From Siphonodentalium dalli (Eukaryota > Mollusca > Scaphopoda > Gadilida > Siphonodentaliidae): a DNA stretch of 64,000 nt. How positions within the stretch are numbered: position 1 is the first letter of the stretch; each line of letters starts with the position of its first letter. Below, piece by piece: positions 11,878-22,115 of the stretch. The notes beneath the pieces are model-generated. The model saw nothing but the letters and a program-made list of their open reading frames with translations, was not told the DNA's origin and made no database searches. The stretch is from NCBI GenBank assembly GCA_032622095.1, contig CP136064.1, positions 112,272,004-112,336,003 of the forward strand, in the 5' to 3' direction. The translations under genes and the position numbers were made by a program.

Positions 11878-13329
11878 TTATTTTTCATTTTTTTTCAAGT
11901 AATTTAGCGCTTCGCTGTAACTAATTTCTCCTTCCAAACATCGACCAGTCTCTAGCGTTAATTTATTTATTTCAACTTTGTCATTTATATCACACACGTT
12001 AGTTATTAAGTTATCAATGTTTAAGGAATGTGTTTCTGCATCTTGGTTTTTATAAAGACGTTTATAGAAATGGTTTGTCTCTTGAAGGATTTCATGTTGT
12101 TCATATATCATGTCTCCGTTATCTGCCTGTAATTTTTGGATGGTTTTAGACGTAAAATGTCGTTTTTCTAAATTTAAGAAATATTTACTTGGCTTCTCCC
12201 CGTCACCAATCCATCTAGCACGTGATCTAACAAATATTCCATTTAGTTTTTCTTCTCGTAGTGCTTCTAATTCACGTTTAAGCTTCTCCATTTCTAGACT
12301 TTCTTTTTCCGTTGTAATATTCTCTAGATTTGTTATTTGTTCAATTAATTTAGTCTCTTTACATTTTCTTAGTTTAGATAAATGAGAGCAAAATGGTATG
12401 GAAGCGCCCCTTATTTCCATCAAGAGAGTTTCGAAAAATAATTGGTCATCAATGTTAAATTCAGCATTATTCATATTTAAATTACCATTACCCGTCCATC
12501 CACTTTTCAAGTATTGTTTAGCAACTCTATTTATGGTATCCTTTACTAGTTCTATATAATCTTTGTTTTTTAGTAATGAGTTATTAAATTTCCAGAAGCC
12601 CCTACCCTTTTCAAAATTATTAAATTTCAATTGTAACGATATCGCAGAGTGATCTGTTTTATATCCAGGGTGTGTATCGCAGTTTTCTACTGTTGGTATC
12701 AGGTCTCGAGAGATTAGGAAAAAGTCCAAACGTGCGTGTTTGGATGGGTTGGTCCGACGCCATGTGTATCTGCGTTCCTTTGGGTTATTGTATCTCCAAA
12801 TATCGACTAAATCTAGCTTATTTATCATGTAAAGTACTTCATCACGTGCATTAGGATTATTTATAGCTTTATAATTTAAAAGGTCGAGGTCTGGGTCCAG
12901 GACTAAATTGAAATCCCCACATATGACTATGGTGCCATCTGTTATTTGCTCAAGACTTTCTCTAATTGATTAATAAAAGGAAGGACCATCAGTATTTGGA
13001 CCATAAATATTAACTAGCGTCATTAATTGGTTTTCAACTTCTGCACGAATTATAAGGAGGTTACCTTACTGTTCAGTTTTCGTATCTAACAGTTTGAAAC
13101 TAAAGTTATTGTTTATTAGAATTGTAACTCCTCTCGACGAGCCTGTATGTGAACTAAAGGCGACCTCATATCCCCATTCTGTCCTAATTCTTTGCTCATT
13201 TGTTGTTGTAAAATGGACATCCTGTAAACAATATATCCCATATTTGTTCTCTCTTATATAGTTAAAAACATCTCTGCGTTTCTTTGGGTCACCGAGGCCT
13301 CTACAGTTCATCGACATAATACTAACCAT
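11878..13329 (-). pseudogene. L1/Tx1-type LINE endonuclease and linker
   Basis: The protein begins MVSIMSMNCRGLGDPKKRRD, the standard N-terminus of L1/Tx1 endonucleases, and continues through IYCLQDVHF, RGVTILINN, a VICGDFNLVLDP metal-site motif, HARLDFFLIS and KTDHSAISL. The catalytic D-H pair is therefore intact. Two in-frame stop codons (13066-13068 and 12970-12972) interrupt it without loss of frame. A lysine/glutamate-rich linker follows, then RARWIGDGEKPSKYFLNLEK, a conserved segment of this clade just before the polymerase. The frame is lost at a run of A residues near 11885. Confidence 0.9.
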
Positions 13330-13394
13330 ATGCGAATATTAATGAATATTAATATGCTGTATGTTTGTTGATGACCTTGTTGTAGGTTATATTA

Positions 13395-13955
13395 ATTTAG
13401 AAATAAAAGTTACCAAATTATGACAATTTCCTCAGGAATATACTAATAGTATAGTATAATTATAGTATGAATGCGATATTATCATCAAAACACAATTTGT
13501 GTGAGCCAAGCATTTGTTTATATACAGCACGTAAATAGAGTGCGATAAGCAGTCAACACTGTGGCGATTTTTTTTGGGAGAGATATTCACGGTGACCCAT
13601 TCAATACCGATATCTTGAGTGGCAAGGATCAGCGAGTGCTATATTGGTATGATGTAAACAATATGGTGACAATTTTAACCAAAATTCATCTAGTGGGGTA
13701 ACATCGGTGTTGAGTGTTTTGCCTATTGCACACTCTTTACGCATTGTACTATAACATAATATGGCTATTGTTTACTAACACGTACGACCTGGACAATAAT
13801 ATGCTATTTATGCGATAGTTATGATTGGTATAACAACAAAATATATCTATATTTTTAATATTTCTGTTTATGGCGGTGCTAACGGATGTGACTAGTTTAA
13901 CAGCAATACCCACCACGAAGGTCATCCGTATCTTTAAGCGTTATTGGTATATGCT
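13395..13955. repeat. Dispersed 560-bp repeat, copy 1
   Basis: This sequence is homologous along its length to 30880-31440, in the same orientation and with scattered substitutions and small indels. Shared blocks include TAGAAATAAAAGTTAC, GAATGCGATATTA, GTGTTGAGTGTTTTGC and TTATGGCGG. No convincing protein frame is shared by the two copies. The family is unclassified and is most likely part of a non-autonomous transposable element. Confidence 0.75.
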
Positions 13956-13985
13956 TAAGTGTAATTGAATGAATTACGCTTAAGC
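13953..13985. repeat. Short perfect palindrome at the repeat edge
   Basis: GCTTAAGTGTAATT and AATTACGCTTAAGC form a 14-bp stem with one mismatch around a 5-base loop. It lies directly at the right end of the 560-bp repeat, where an element terminus would be. Confidence 0.55.
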
Positions 13986-14174
13986 GTAATAAGCTAATAA
14001 ATGTGAAATAGCCCTCACATAATTAATATGCCGTATGCCTGACGCTATGTTCTATTTGCTCAACCATTCAGATGAATATCATAGTAGTTAAAGATGTACA
14101 AACTGATCCTAAGGTCCCCGTATCATCCAGTTATGTACAACAACTAAATATCACCAAAAGCCGATTTAGTTACT

Positions 14175-14206
14175 TACTCGTATTTAAATTTGCGCAGTGC
14201 TACTTT
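14175..14206. repeat. Solo end of the CTCGTATTTAAATT inverted-repeat family
   Basis: TACTCGTATTTAAATTTGCG here matches the terminal inverted repeats of the element at 32048-32638. I find no facing partner nearby, so this is a truncated copy or an isolated terminus. Confidence 0.5.
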
Positions 14207-14639
14207 TAAGACTGATCGAAATATAAGACGACTCCTGAGTTTATATACAGGGGAATTCAGCCATGTTATTGAGTCGCATGTACGTACATCACAGACGGTT
14301 GGAATGAATATAGACAACTCTACTGACATGCGGGCATACCTTCTCAACACCATTATTCATAATACTTCCCAAGCAGTATTGTTTTCTGTTTATTCACGTA
14401 TGATGTTTCTCTTAGCTCCTGTCTTTTGTGTTCGTCCTGATGATAGTTGAGTGTTGAATCCTGTATTGATCACGCCTATCTCACTGTGGTGAGGTACCGG
14501 GAGGCTGCTATATGCAGTGGCTAAACGGGTCACCGTTTCAGCTGTATACAAACCTATGGCCTGACCATAATTCGAAGGGTAGTCCACGGCAGCTGCTGGC
14601 CAAGTTGTCGATTTTTTTGTTTTCGTATGGCAACTCAAA

Positions 14640-15480
14640 TAAAAACCAACGTATTGCTCGTAAGAATAATTACTCACCAAGTTCCAATGATGCTGTGGTA
14701 TTGACCCAGTACTTGGTTCGTGGCTTTTACCAAAATGTGAAAATACCTTCTATCTTTGTTATTGATAAAACGCTACAAAGCATTGCCGGACAATTGAAAG
14801 CTGTTAAACCAATCAGGCTGGGCCAATCGGTGTCTCTTTCTTGATTGAATGTTCAAAGAAAATTCAATATGATGCACTGCTGCAGTTAACAACTAGTGCA
14901 CAGACACCAGTGTTGTTCTTCACAAGGTATTGAATAGGAGCAGAGCTGTGTTACGAACCCACGATATAGCTGAATCTTCGGAATCAGAAATATTGGCGGA
15001 GTTGGCACCACGGGGAGTTACATAGGTCCGTAGTTTTTCAAAGACTGTTGATGGACTAAAAGATCCTCTGAATAGTTATATTTTGACCTTCAACCGATGC
15101 GAACATCCACCGATATTGAAGTTTGGGTATACGAAGATGGATTTAAGCACATTTGTTCCAAACCCATTGCGATGTTTTAATGTCATGGTATGGCCATGGC
15201 CAGGAATATTGTAAAAGCAAATAAACCATATATGCACGATGTTCTATTTCATGATCATAATGATTGTACGAATCTTTAAAAAATTCAAACTGTCAAGGTT
15301 CACATGCTGCAATGGATCGCTCGTGTACCATTTGGGACTATGAATTCAAGATTCAACGACGTAAAGCTGAGAAGCCTCAGTCATATATAGATCCTAAGAA
15401 AATAGTTGGTCCTCGACCATCCATTCCACATGTCACATACTCAGACAAACTCGTCAGTATATCACTAGCAACACAAGTTG
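14640..15480 (+). pseudogene. LINE ORF1 (Jockey/CR1-type nucleic-acid-binding protein), frameshifted
   Basis: Successive frames give IDKTLQSIAGQLKAVKPIRL, LIECSKKIQYDALLQLTT, LNRSRAVLRTHDIAE, EILAELAPRGVT, NSYILTFNRCEHPPILKFGY and FVPNPLRCFNV. These match in order the conserved core of Jockey/CR1-type ORF1 proteins, which ends in YxPNPLRCFxCQ...GH followed by CCHC zinc knuckles. The knuckles are destroyed: the first Cys-His unit reads VMVWPWPG before a stop, and later Cys positions are missing. A remnant of the post-knuckle segment (SYIDPKKIVGPRPSIPHVTYS) lies at about 15380-15450. In a working element this protein would coat the element's RNA. At least two frameshifts and two stops are present. 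Confidence 0.7.
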
Positions 15481-16185
15481 AGGCGATTGATATCATTCCT
15501 GTTTCAGAACCTGAAGCGCAGGTTATGGAAACAGTTTCTGCCTCCAAAACAATATATGCAAAAAATCGCCTGTTGCTTCGAAACAAAGATCGCCAAAGTT
15601 ACTCAAACGTTTCGACTCTCAGAAAGAGGTACATCGTTGAGCTTCCAAAATGTCACCACATGATTGGTGAAAAACGGTTAACTCTCAAAGACAATAATCA
15701 GTATTTGTGGATCGAGGCTGACGGTTGGGTGAAGGATGGCATTCTGTCTCAACCATCCGATCGTCAGCTTGACGCATTGATAAAGGTTCATTCGCGATTC
15801 ATCAAATATTACAAATACCTTATCACTGCAAAATCTGATTTTAAAAGCTACTTTACATATTTATATGTGCTCCTTGGTAATTTCGTATTATTTTTTACTT
15901 ATTATTATCTATTCTTGTACTACTTTTATACGTTTTATGGTATGATTGCACACTAGTCAGTTCTTGAAATTATATTCCTGACTACCAGTGGAAACATTCC
16001 TCTTGTGTGCTTTTATTTGTACATAGCTCATCATTGCATTATTTTAATCTAATCCCTGCCTGATTGAGCTACACAGTTGCTTCGATGCGATCCTTTTTAT
16101 ACCTGATTCTGTTCTTGGTCGTGATATGCATGGCCGAGTGTCTAAAACGACGTTAAACCCTCAATCAATCAAACAATCAATTCAG
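14640..16185 (+). mobile_element. LINE deleted to ORF1 plus 3' tail
   Basis: A plus-strand LINE retains an ORF1 (gag-like) region and the element's 3' end but no ORF2. The 3' end, near 16130-16180, reads GGCCGAGTGTCTAAAACGAC then TTAAACCC and ends in repeats of TCAATCAA, a tail style known from invertebrate non-LTR elements. Between the ORF1 remnant and the tail there is only about 600 bp of unrecognised sequence, so the endonuclease and polymerase were lost by internal deletion. Confidence 0.7.
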
Positions 16186-17238
16186 TTCATAAATTTGATG
16201 GTAATAATTTAAATTGTATAAATATGCTGCTTTTTGTCTGAAAACAACAATTGTGACACTAAGTACTAAACAATTTGAACCAGTTTTAGTCTGAAATTTA
16301 CAACTGAGGTTGTGTCGAGCAAGAATTTCCAGATTTTGGATCATATGATATACTTGAATATAACTGTCCCCGCATGGTCAGTGTTTGGTGATACCTTCCG
16401 ATTTGGTGATACCAGGTACACGGGGGTGTTCAATGGTTACACATTTTTAAATTCTAACAATATAGATGTATAATTCATTTATTTTCTTTGCGCGCTTGTA
16501 TGTGTGTACTCGAAATACTGGTACCAGTTCCAATTCTCTGCCGATCCATTGCCAATTCTTTTCATTTTCGAAACTGAAACATAAATATACAGAAATCTGT
16601 ACCGGGTCTGTCGATGAAAATAACCAACTATGAGGACCAGCTCATGTGCGCATTGATGTTCAATAACATATAACCAATCTGGAGAGTGTATGTAAAATAG
16701 CTTAATAATTTGTCATACCAAACAGTTGTATTAAGGAAACATGAAATACTTTGGATGATGATCTAGACTACTGAGATAATGATCCATCTTTAGTATGGCC
16801 CATTACTCCGATTCCATTTTGCAAAGGGATTACATGTATATAATATGTTTTCTAAAAGGTCAATTTGCTCGCGTAACACTGTATCATGAAGTATGTATGC
16901 ATATATTACTGTGATTATGATCATGTATCGATGTATTTTAGACACACACTTCTTGCTACAAGGTGGAGCACTATTAATATAAACGACAGGGTTTCTTGAA
17001 ACCACTTCCTTTGTTCCCACGCATGTAAACATTCAAATTGATGAACAATCTAACAAACACGGTATTTCATTCTCAGAACGCCGGTCGGTCAAAGTGGTCA
17101 ATCGGGTTTAAAGGAATGGTATGTTGTTCAAATTATTTATATTCAAAGATAGGAATTAGAGTGAAGGATGATTTCTCATGCAAAATGTGTTTCTATAATT
17201 CGAATTTGCAAACTCACTCCAGCTACACAATATGTCAA
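16186..17238. other. No supported gene
   Basis: This is AT-rich sequence. A short Cys-containing minus frame (16790-17032) lacks usable splice borders, so I do not call it. Confidence 0.3.
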
Positions 17239-17477
17239 ACTGGTATGTGTTGTGAGAATGCGCCATGCTGATAACTTGGAAACTTCATGTAAGTTCCCTT
17301 ATTTGTCATTCCACTTTCTACATGGATGAGTCTTGCACCATAATTATGGCAGTGTAAGCTACTTGATGGAGAAACGAAGTAGCTTACTGGTACAAATGAG
17401 TGTCGACAGTTGTTAACAAATAGCAGGACACCACAGCGCAATTTCAATGGGATTTTTGCTTGTTCATATTTCACAGC
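17239..17477 (-). CDS. Possible C-type-lectin-like exon of the secreted modular gene
   Basis: An acceptor-like AATGACACAG at 17478-17487 opens a phase-0 exon, matching the phase-0 donor of the exon at 17672-17835. The encoded protein contains a cysteine-spaced stretch and then HCHNYGARLIHVESGMTN, which resembles the C-x3-G-A-x-L-(V/I)-x-I-E-S signature in the middle of C-type lectin domains. I see no strong donor before the stop at 17235-17237, so the 3' border is uncertain. The later lectin motifs (WIG, EPN, WND) would have to lie in other exons, and I did not find them. PAN or another Cys-rich fold is an alternative. Confidence 0.4.
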
Positions 17478-17671
17478 CTGTGTCATTGCCAGACTTTGCA
17501 TACTTTGACAATTAAATAGCAATCAGCACATTTGGAGTTTTTGTTGCAATTGAGAGAACGCGTCATCATTCTCTCATTGACAGGTTCGTGCCACATTATC
17601 CGTAAACTACAATTATTGCCAGTTTACTATATATGCCATCTAATTAAGCTAGCTAAGTTTTAATAACTTAC

Positions 17672-17835
17672 CGAGACATCTAAAATGCAACAATGTCCAG
17701 GGGTACACGTTGTTAGGTCGCTGTCAATGAACGGAAAGGTGCCAAAGCCTGGTATGGTTAATGGAGAAATGTTTGAACATTGCTGACCGAAGTCGGCAAA
17801 TTCGTTATCAAAATAGGATGTTCTGCAGACGGCAT
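17672..17835 (-). CDS. Cys-rich exon of a secreted modular protein
   Basis: A minus-strand exon is bounded by TATTTACAG at its 5' side and GTAAGT at its 3' side, both strong consensus sites. It is open for 54 codons after two leading bases (phase 1 in, phase 0 out). It encodes a cysteine-containing extracellular-type segment with C...C...C...CC spacing (AVCRTSYFDNEF, then FGQQCSN, then TTCTPGHCCILDVS). No domain family is recognised. Its entry phase matches the donor phase of the exon at 18961-19092, 1.1 kb upstream in the gene, and the joined codon (T+AT) is sense. Confidence 0.6.
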
Positions 17836-18960
17836 CTGTAAATATAAAATATAATATGTGATATAAGCAAAATTAATAGCCTTGACGTCAGCTTTTGTTA
17901 TATCTTGTTGATATCGAAAACCAGACATACTCACAGAGGTCATTTATTTTTCGGTTGTTTAAAGATCCACTGTCCGACACCAAATTTGCCTATATTAATA
18001 TGTTCAGCTTACCAGGCAAATGAAGAAGGGTGAATTCTTGCAACCATCTGCAATCATGTGTATGGGACAGGAAACGAGCAATTCCACAAAATTACCCACC
18101 CGTTTTACGTTGAAAACGATCATAATTGAGATGGGTATTTATTAAATACCGCTTTTGGGCGACGGCAGCATAGCCGCTTTTGATCAGAGACGAACATTGA
18201 CATTTTTGCTGGGCTGAGAACTTTTCCATACGTACTAATACTTCCCTTAATCGATATCTGGCCATCAAAACCTCACATTAATGGGCTCCTTGCTTCAACA
18301 TAATTGTTGTCTGATAATAGTAAATCCCGGGTATAACTTATCTGCAAGATAACACTTTTTAGACTCATGAGATATATTATTGTGTGTGGCATTATATTTG
18401 CACAATAATATATCTTGCAGTTAATATATTTTGCAGTTAATTTATATGGAAAACTGAATGGAAAACGAGTGAAGTGAAAGAAGCAGATATAGGAAGAGAT
18501 TAAATCTGACAGATGTGTACACTTGCAACACATGTACACCACTACCATGTGTTGTGAAAATAAACCAAAACATTTAGCTTTTTACAGCACACGACAAAGA
18601 ACATGTTTTCAATGACCCTATAATGGTTAGACGGTGTGCGTTTCCCTGTCAAAACATCCAAGCGTTCCCATATTTTTAACGGGTCGAATATAATCTCTAC
18701 GCGCGTAGCCAGAGTATCAATTCATGACATGATCTAAGATTGCTGTATACTACAAGAGAAATATGCTTTGAAAACAGAAAATCGTACATTTTACTACCTT
18801 GTATAGGCTTGAAATACAAAAGCATCACAACATAATATTTTATTTTTATAATATATAATTAGTATTATGTGTGCCAAATTATGTGTCAAACCCCCTTGTA
18901 CCATAGATGTAATTTTAAAATAGCCATCAAAGTATTGTCAACAGGGATCATAGCTCTCAC
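17836..18960. other. Presumed intron
   Basis: This lies between two supported minus-strand exons. I recognise no coding sequence or repeat in it. Confidence 0.35.
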
Positions 18961-19092
18961 AGGGACAAATAGGATCCACCATGCAGAAACGCCGGATCGC
19001 TAATGGACAGAGGTAGCGACACCGGGAAAACTGGCGGGGACAAATAGCGGCAACTGACTTATATTCATTTACCCTTCCATGACCCGAGCTTC
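18961..19092 (-). CDS. Cys-rich exon (phase 1-1) of a secreted modular protein
   Basis: The minus-strand acceptor ATAATTTCAG and donor GTGAGA bound 132 bp: two leading bases, 43 open codons and one trailing base. It is therefore a symmetric phase-1 module of the kind moved by exon shuffling. The protein has a polar start and then C-x6-C-x3-C-x8-C-x5-C (CPRQFSRCRYLCPLAIRRFC, then MVDPIC). That spacing recalls antistasin-type modules, but the match is too loose to name. It fits between the exons at 21159-21236 and 17672-17835 without breaking the frame. Confidence 0.6.
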
Positions 19093-19429
19093 CTGAAATT
19101 ATGCCAATCCCTGTGTCAATGCAATCTCTCATATACAGGTACGCAACTTTCCCATTGGGAGCGTCGCGTAATATAAAGATAATGCACTGGCACAGAATCT
19201 TTAATAGCTGCATTCAGTGCAGCCCCCGTCACGTTAAATGTGCATCAAATAATTCCCCCCAAAACACTGACTTCTGTGTGGAGCTCATTCCAAATTTTAA
19301 TGACAGGTTTTGGTTTGAGTAGAGATCTGGTCAGAGCTAGCTATATAGGTTGGCTGCAGTTGTGTTCGAAGATAATTTAGTATTTTTCGGACTATGAGTT
19401 AAAGTGACGCGTCGTCGGATTCATCTGAC

Positions 19430-19860
19430 ATCATATATAATCATTAAAGCGATATAAACCTATGTCATCGTGCTTCAACATCGTTTTTCCTCATCAAGAA
19501 AATTGCAGTCATCCTCAATTCATTAAAGTGACCCTCCACATTCATTATCTCATTTCAGTAAAACCATATTTTCAATCTTACCTGCATATGCCCGTATATG
19601 TAAACCAATTTCATCGTTGTTTTCTTTATTGAAGGATATTCAAATTCATCATTTATTCCATCCACTCAACATTTTATTAAAGCAGCACTATACGTTCACA
19701 TATATTTAGTTTCTGGAGCCGAAATTTTCCATTTCTATACGCGGCTCATTGCATTGGTCGTCTTCGGTGATCGGTCTCAACTATTAAAGTGACATTCCAT
19801 TTCCATTCACTCAACGTTTCAGTAAAGCGACACTTCATGTTCATGTTCCACGCCACTTTA
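19430..19860. repeat. Degenerate dispersed motif ATTAAAGTGACAC
   Basis: Five or so diverged copies of a motif like ATTAAAGTGACACTCCAT, each followed by TTCA-rich sequence, occur at irregular spacing in this presumed intron. They include sites near 19444, 19523, 19676, 19783 and 19823. It looks like an ancient tandem repeat. Confidence 0.4.
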
Positions 19861-20736
19861 GAATTCCGAAAATACATATCTCTACATTCTTCCAACTCGT
19901 TTTATCGTGGACCGTCGGCAATTGTTCCTCGAGTTTCAATTTTAATCAACATTGTGATTTGAACAGAAGTGGTGTTTTTTATGCCATGATCACTTACTCT
20001 ACTATAGTATTAACGGTCATTGTGAACAAAAGTTGTTACTCGTCACTGTGTATAAAGACACACCATGGGTATAAATGTTTCCCATGCGTTTTTAACGGGA
20101 AAGTGATACACCAACAGTATGGAATACAATGTCGCGTTACAGTAACACTGGTATTAATCATTCTTTGGCAAAATATACTGAGTTCCAAGTTGACTCGTTA
20201 ATAAACAAAACGTTAGTTATACTTTCATAACCATATCATATTATGTGACCAATATTTGTTATCATAAATTTCAATGGCTGCGTTAACCTTTAAAATTCAC
20301 TGAGGTTTCATATATCCCTTCGCTGGGTAACAGTACTATTGTACTGAGTTCCCGCGGGGTCCACGGAAGGTTGAAGTGTTGACACATTTATTCCATGTTG
20401 TACGTTCTAACTTTCTAATATTATTCTTATCATGGTATAAACAAAATACACAAGTAGTTTATCTGAATACGAAATTTACACCACTCTTGGGATTGATTCT
20501 TTACCGCACGAGCTCGTGGTGTAAATTTGGTGTTCATAAACACTACGTGTATATTATATACATACTTCTTTATATTTAATAATTCCGTCTTTAAAATTCA
20601 CGTTTCCAGCAATTCAAAATGGTCATAACAGAGTAAAGAAATGCCAGTGCTGGGGTTTCGATACTTTCTCGCTTTGATAATAACAATAATACACTATAGA
20701 CTATAATGAAAATACATGTATTATACTAATAACATT

Positions 20737-20942
20737 ATTTTTAGGCCGTTTGTGGCTTATTAACGACCCTCCGGGAATGATTAATCACTCCTGAAGGGTC
20801 ATGGTAGTACTATTATTACCACTCGATCCTTGTACGATCACGTGATCGGTGATTTATCCGGAAGCGGACAGCTGGCGTTAATGAAATCAAAGCTTCATTA
20901 ACACCCGCCGTCCGCTTCCGGTAAAAACGGCCTCAAAATTAT
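20737..20942. mobile_element. MITE with nested hairpins
   Basis: The outer arms are ATTTTTAGGCCGTTTG at the left and AAAACGGCCTCAAAATTAT at the right, which are inverted copies of each other. Inside lie a 36-bp imperfect palindrome at 20765-20800 (GACCCTCCGGGA...AGGGTC) and a second stem of about 28 bp per arm with short internal loops (CCGGAAGCGGAC pairing with GTCCGCTTCCGG, then TTAATGAA with TTCATTAA). No coding frame exists. The structure is typical of a miniature inverted-repeat element. The target duplication is unclear. Confidence 0.75.
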
Positions 20943-21158
20943 GGAATCTTATCGTGCGGGTAAAATACTGTTCTACTAGAGAACGCCCTCTAACGTGGTA
21001 ATCATATGTAATGATGCATACTCAAATATTATTATAAATACATGATGTACAACTCGGATGTCCCGGTAGTTCAACACACTGATACTATGAGGACCACCGC
21101 GACTGAACGTATATTCTAGTTGTACACCGTACAATGAATAAACTAAGGGGATACTAAC

Positions 21159-21236
21159 CACATCCCTGGCAAGCCCACCAACCGTGATTCGTCTCGCCGC
21201 AAAACGCGTATCCACAAACAGCTGCCCTTGAGCAAT
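21159..21236 (-). CDS. Short Cys-rich, EGF-like exon (phase 1-1)
   Basis: The minus-strand acceptor TTTGTTTTAG and donor GTTAGT bound 78 bp that read as two leading bases, 25 codons and one trailing base. The peptide is very cysteine-dense (CSRAAVCGYAFCGETNHGWW, then ACQGC). Its first three cysteines follow EGF-like spacing (C-x5-C-x4-C), while the fourth and fifth are two residues apart instead of one. It may be the first part of an EGF domain whose last cysteine is in the next exon. Both phases agree with the neighbouring exons. Confidence 0.6.
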
Positions 21237-21394
21237 CTAAAACAAAGCATTTTAAAGAAAGGATGCATGGAACTGGAAATCTTGTTCGACTTTGCTTTGG
21301 TTATACATGTGGGGACATGTTATTCGCCTGAGCTTGTATGCAAATAAAGTAGATTTAAACGCCCCTGTTGCTAAAAGTATTATATATATATATA

Positions 21395-21715
21395 ACTTTA
21401 TTACATGATCCTACCCTTATTCCATTCAATAAACCCATTCAATAAATTGTGATATTAAACGATCGTTTAACAACAAATAGTGCCAGCTGACATTTGACCT
21501 CCTGGTTTGGATCTGTTTACATTCCGTTAGCTACGTCTCAAAATACAATGGCTTTCAATATTTTTCCCACAAAATAAAATTAATGATGAGGTTGAAAAGT
21601 TATGTCATTAATTATACGCCATTATATACGCCAAAGAGTCTTTATTTATATGGGACTATCTCTTTACGCGGGCAAACAATACAAATAGTTACCACAGTGT
21701 AGAAACCGTATTAAC
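21395..21715 (+). repeat. CTACCCTTATTCCATTCAAT family, copy 1 (no hairpin)
   Basis: This is homologous to 26404-26813 and 26895-27295 from the CTACCCTTATTCCATTCAAT block through TACGCCATTATATACGCC and the CTTTACGCGGGCA block. It stops before the part that in the other copies leads into a hairpin. Confidence 0.75.
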
Positions 21716-21939
21716 AACTGATCGGATGTGCTGTCGCCGATACCAGAGATTTTTAGATCAAAATATTGCAGTATAACAAGCATAACAACACAAAACAAGT
21801 TTTCTGACCGAATAGACGGATTACTAACAACTATACGCGCAAATACATATTTACATATACACATTTGGCGATTTTAGGCGTGCTCTATTTGAGCGAACGA
21901 CTCTTTTTTGTAGAGAACAGCGGCCTTTGGTCACTTCAG

Positions 21940-22115
21940 AAAATAATTCCCCCTTCAAATGTCATGTTAACACATACACAGCACCTGTCGGAAATCCCAC
22001 TATATTGCAACGGAAAGGCCGTTATGTTTGCAGCATAAATTTACATTACAAGGTGTGTACACAATCTGAAAATATAGACTATTTTTTGTACACCCCACTC
22101 GTCAGTCACTGTACG
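21940..22115 (+). repeat. Inverted repeat arm, left
   Basis: About 175 bp here reappear reverse-complemented at 23854-24030. Shared blocks are GTCGGAAATCCCACTATATT, GCAACGGAAAG and CCCCACTCGTC. Identity falls off outside the arms. Confidence 0.7.

Larger units (their letters stand above)
9160..13330 (-). mobile_element. L1/Tx1-type LINE, ORF2 nearly complete but dead
   Basis: This minus-strand element covers the whole of ORF2 from its first methionine (13329) to the C-terminus (about 9585), then a 3' UTR ending near 9160 in A-rich sequence containing AATAAA (seen as T-rich on the plus strand). No ORF1 is found upstream, so the insertion is 5'-truncated at about the ORF2 start. Lesions are few: in-frame stops at 13066-13068, 12970-12972, near 11861 and at 10527-10529, one frameshift at a poly-A run near 11885, and a small deletion near 9905. 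The repeat at 13395-13955 sits just beyond the 5' end. Confidence 0.9.

Noticed and set aside
16790-17032. Cys-containing minus frame as a downstream exon
   Set aside because: It has no usable splice sites in phase and no recognisable domain.
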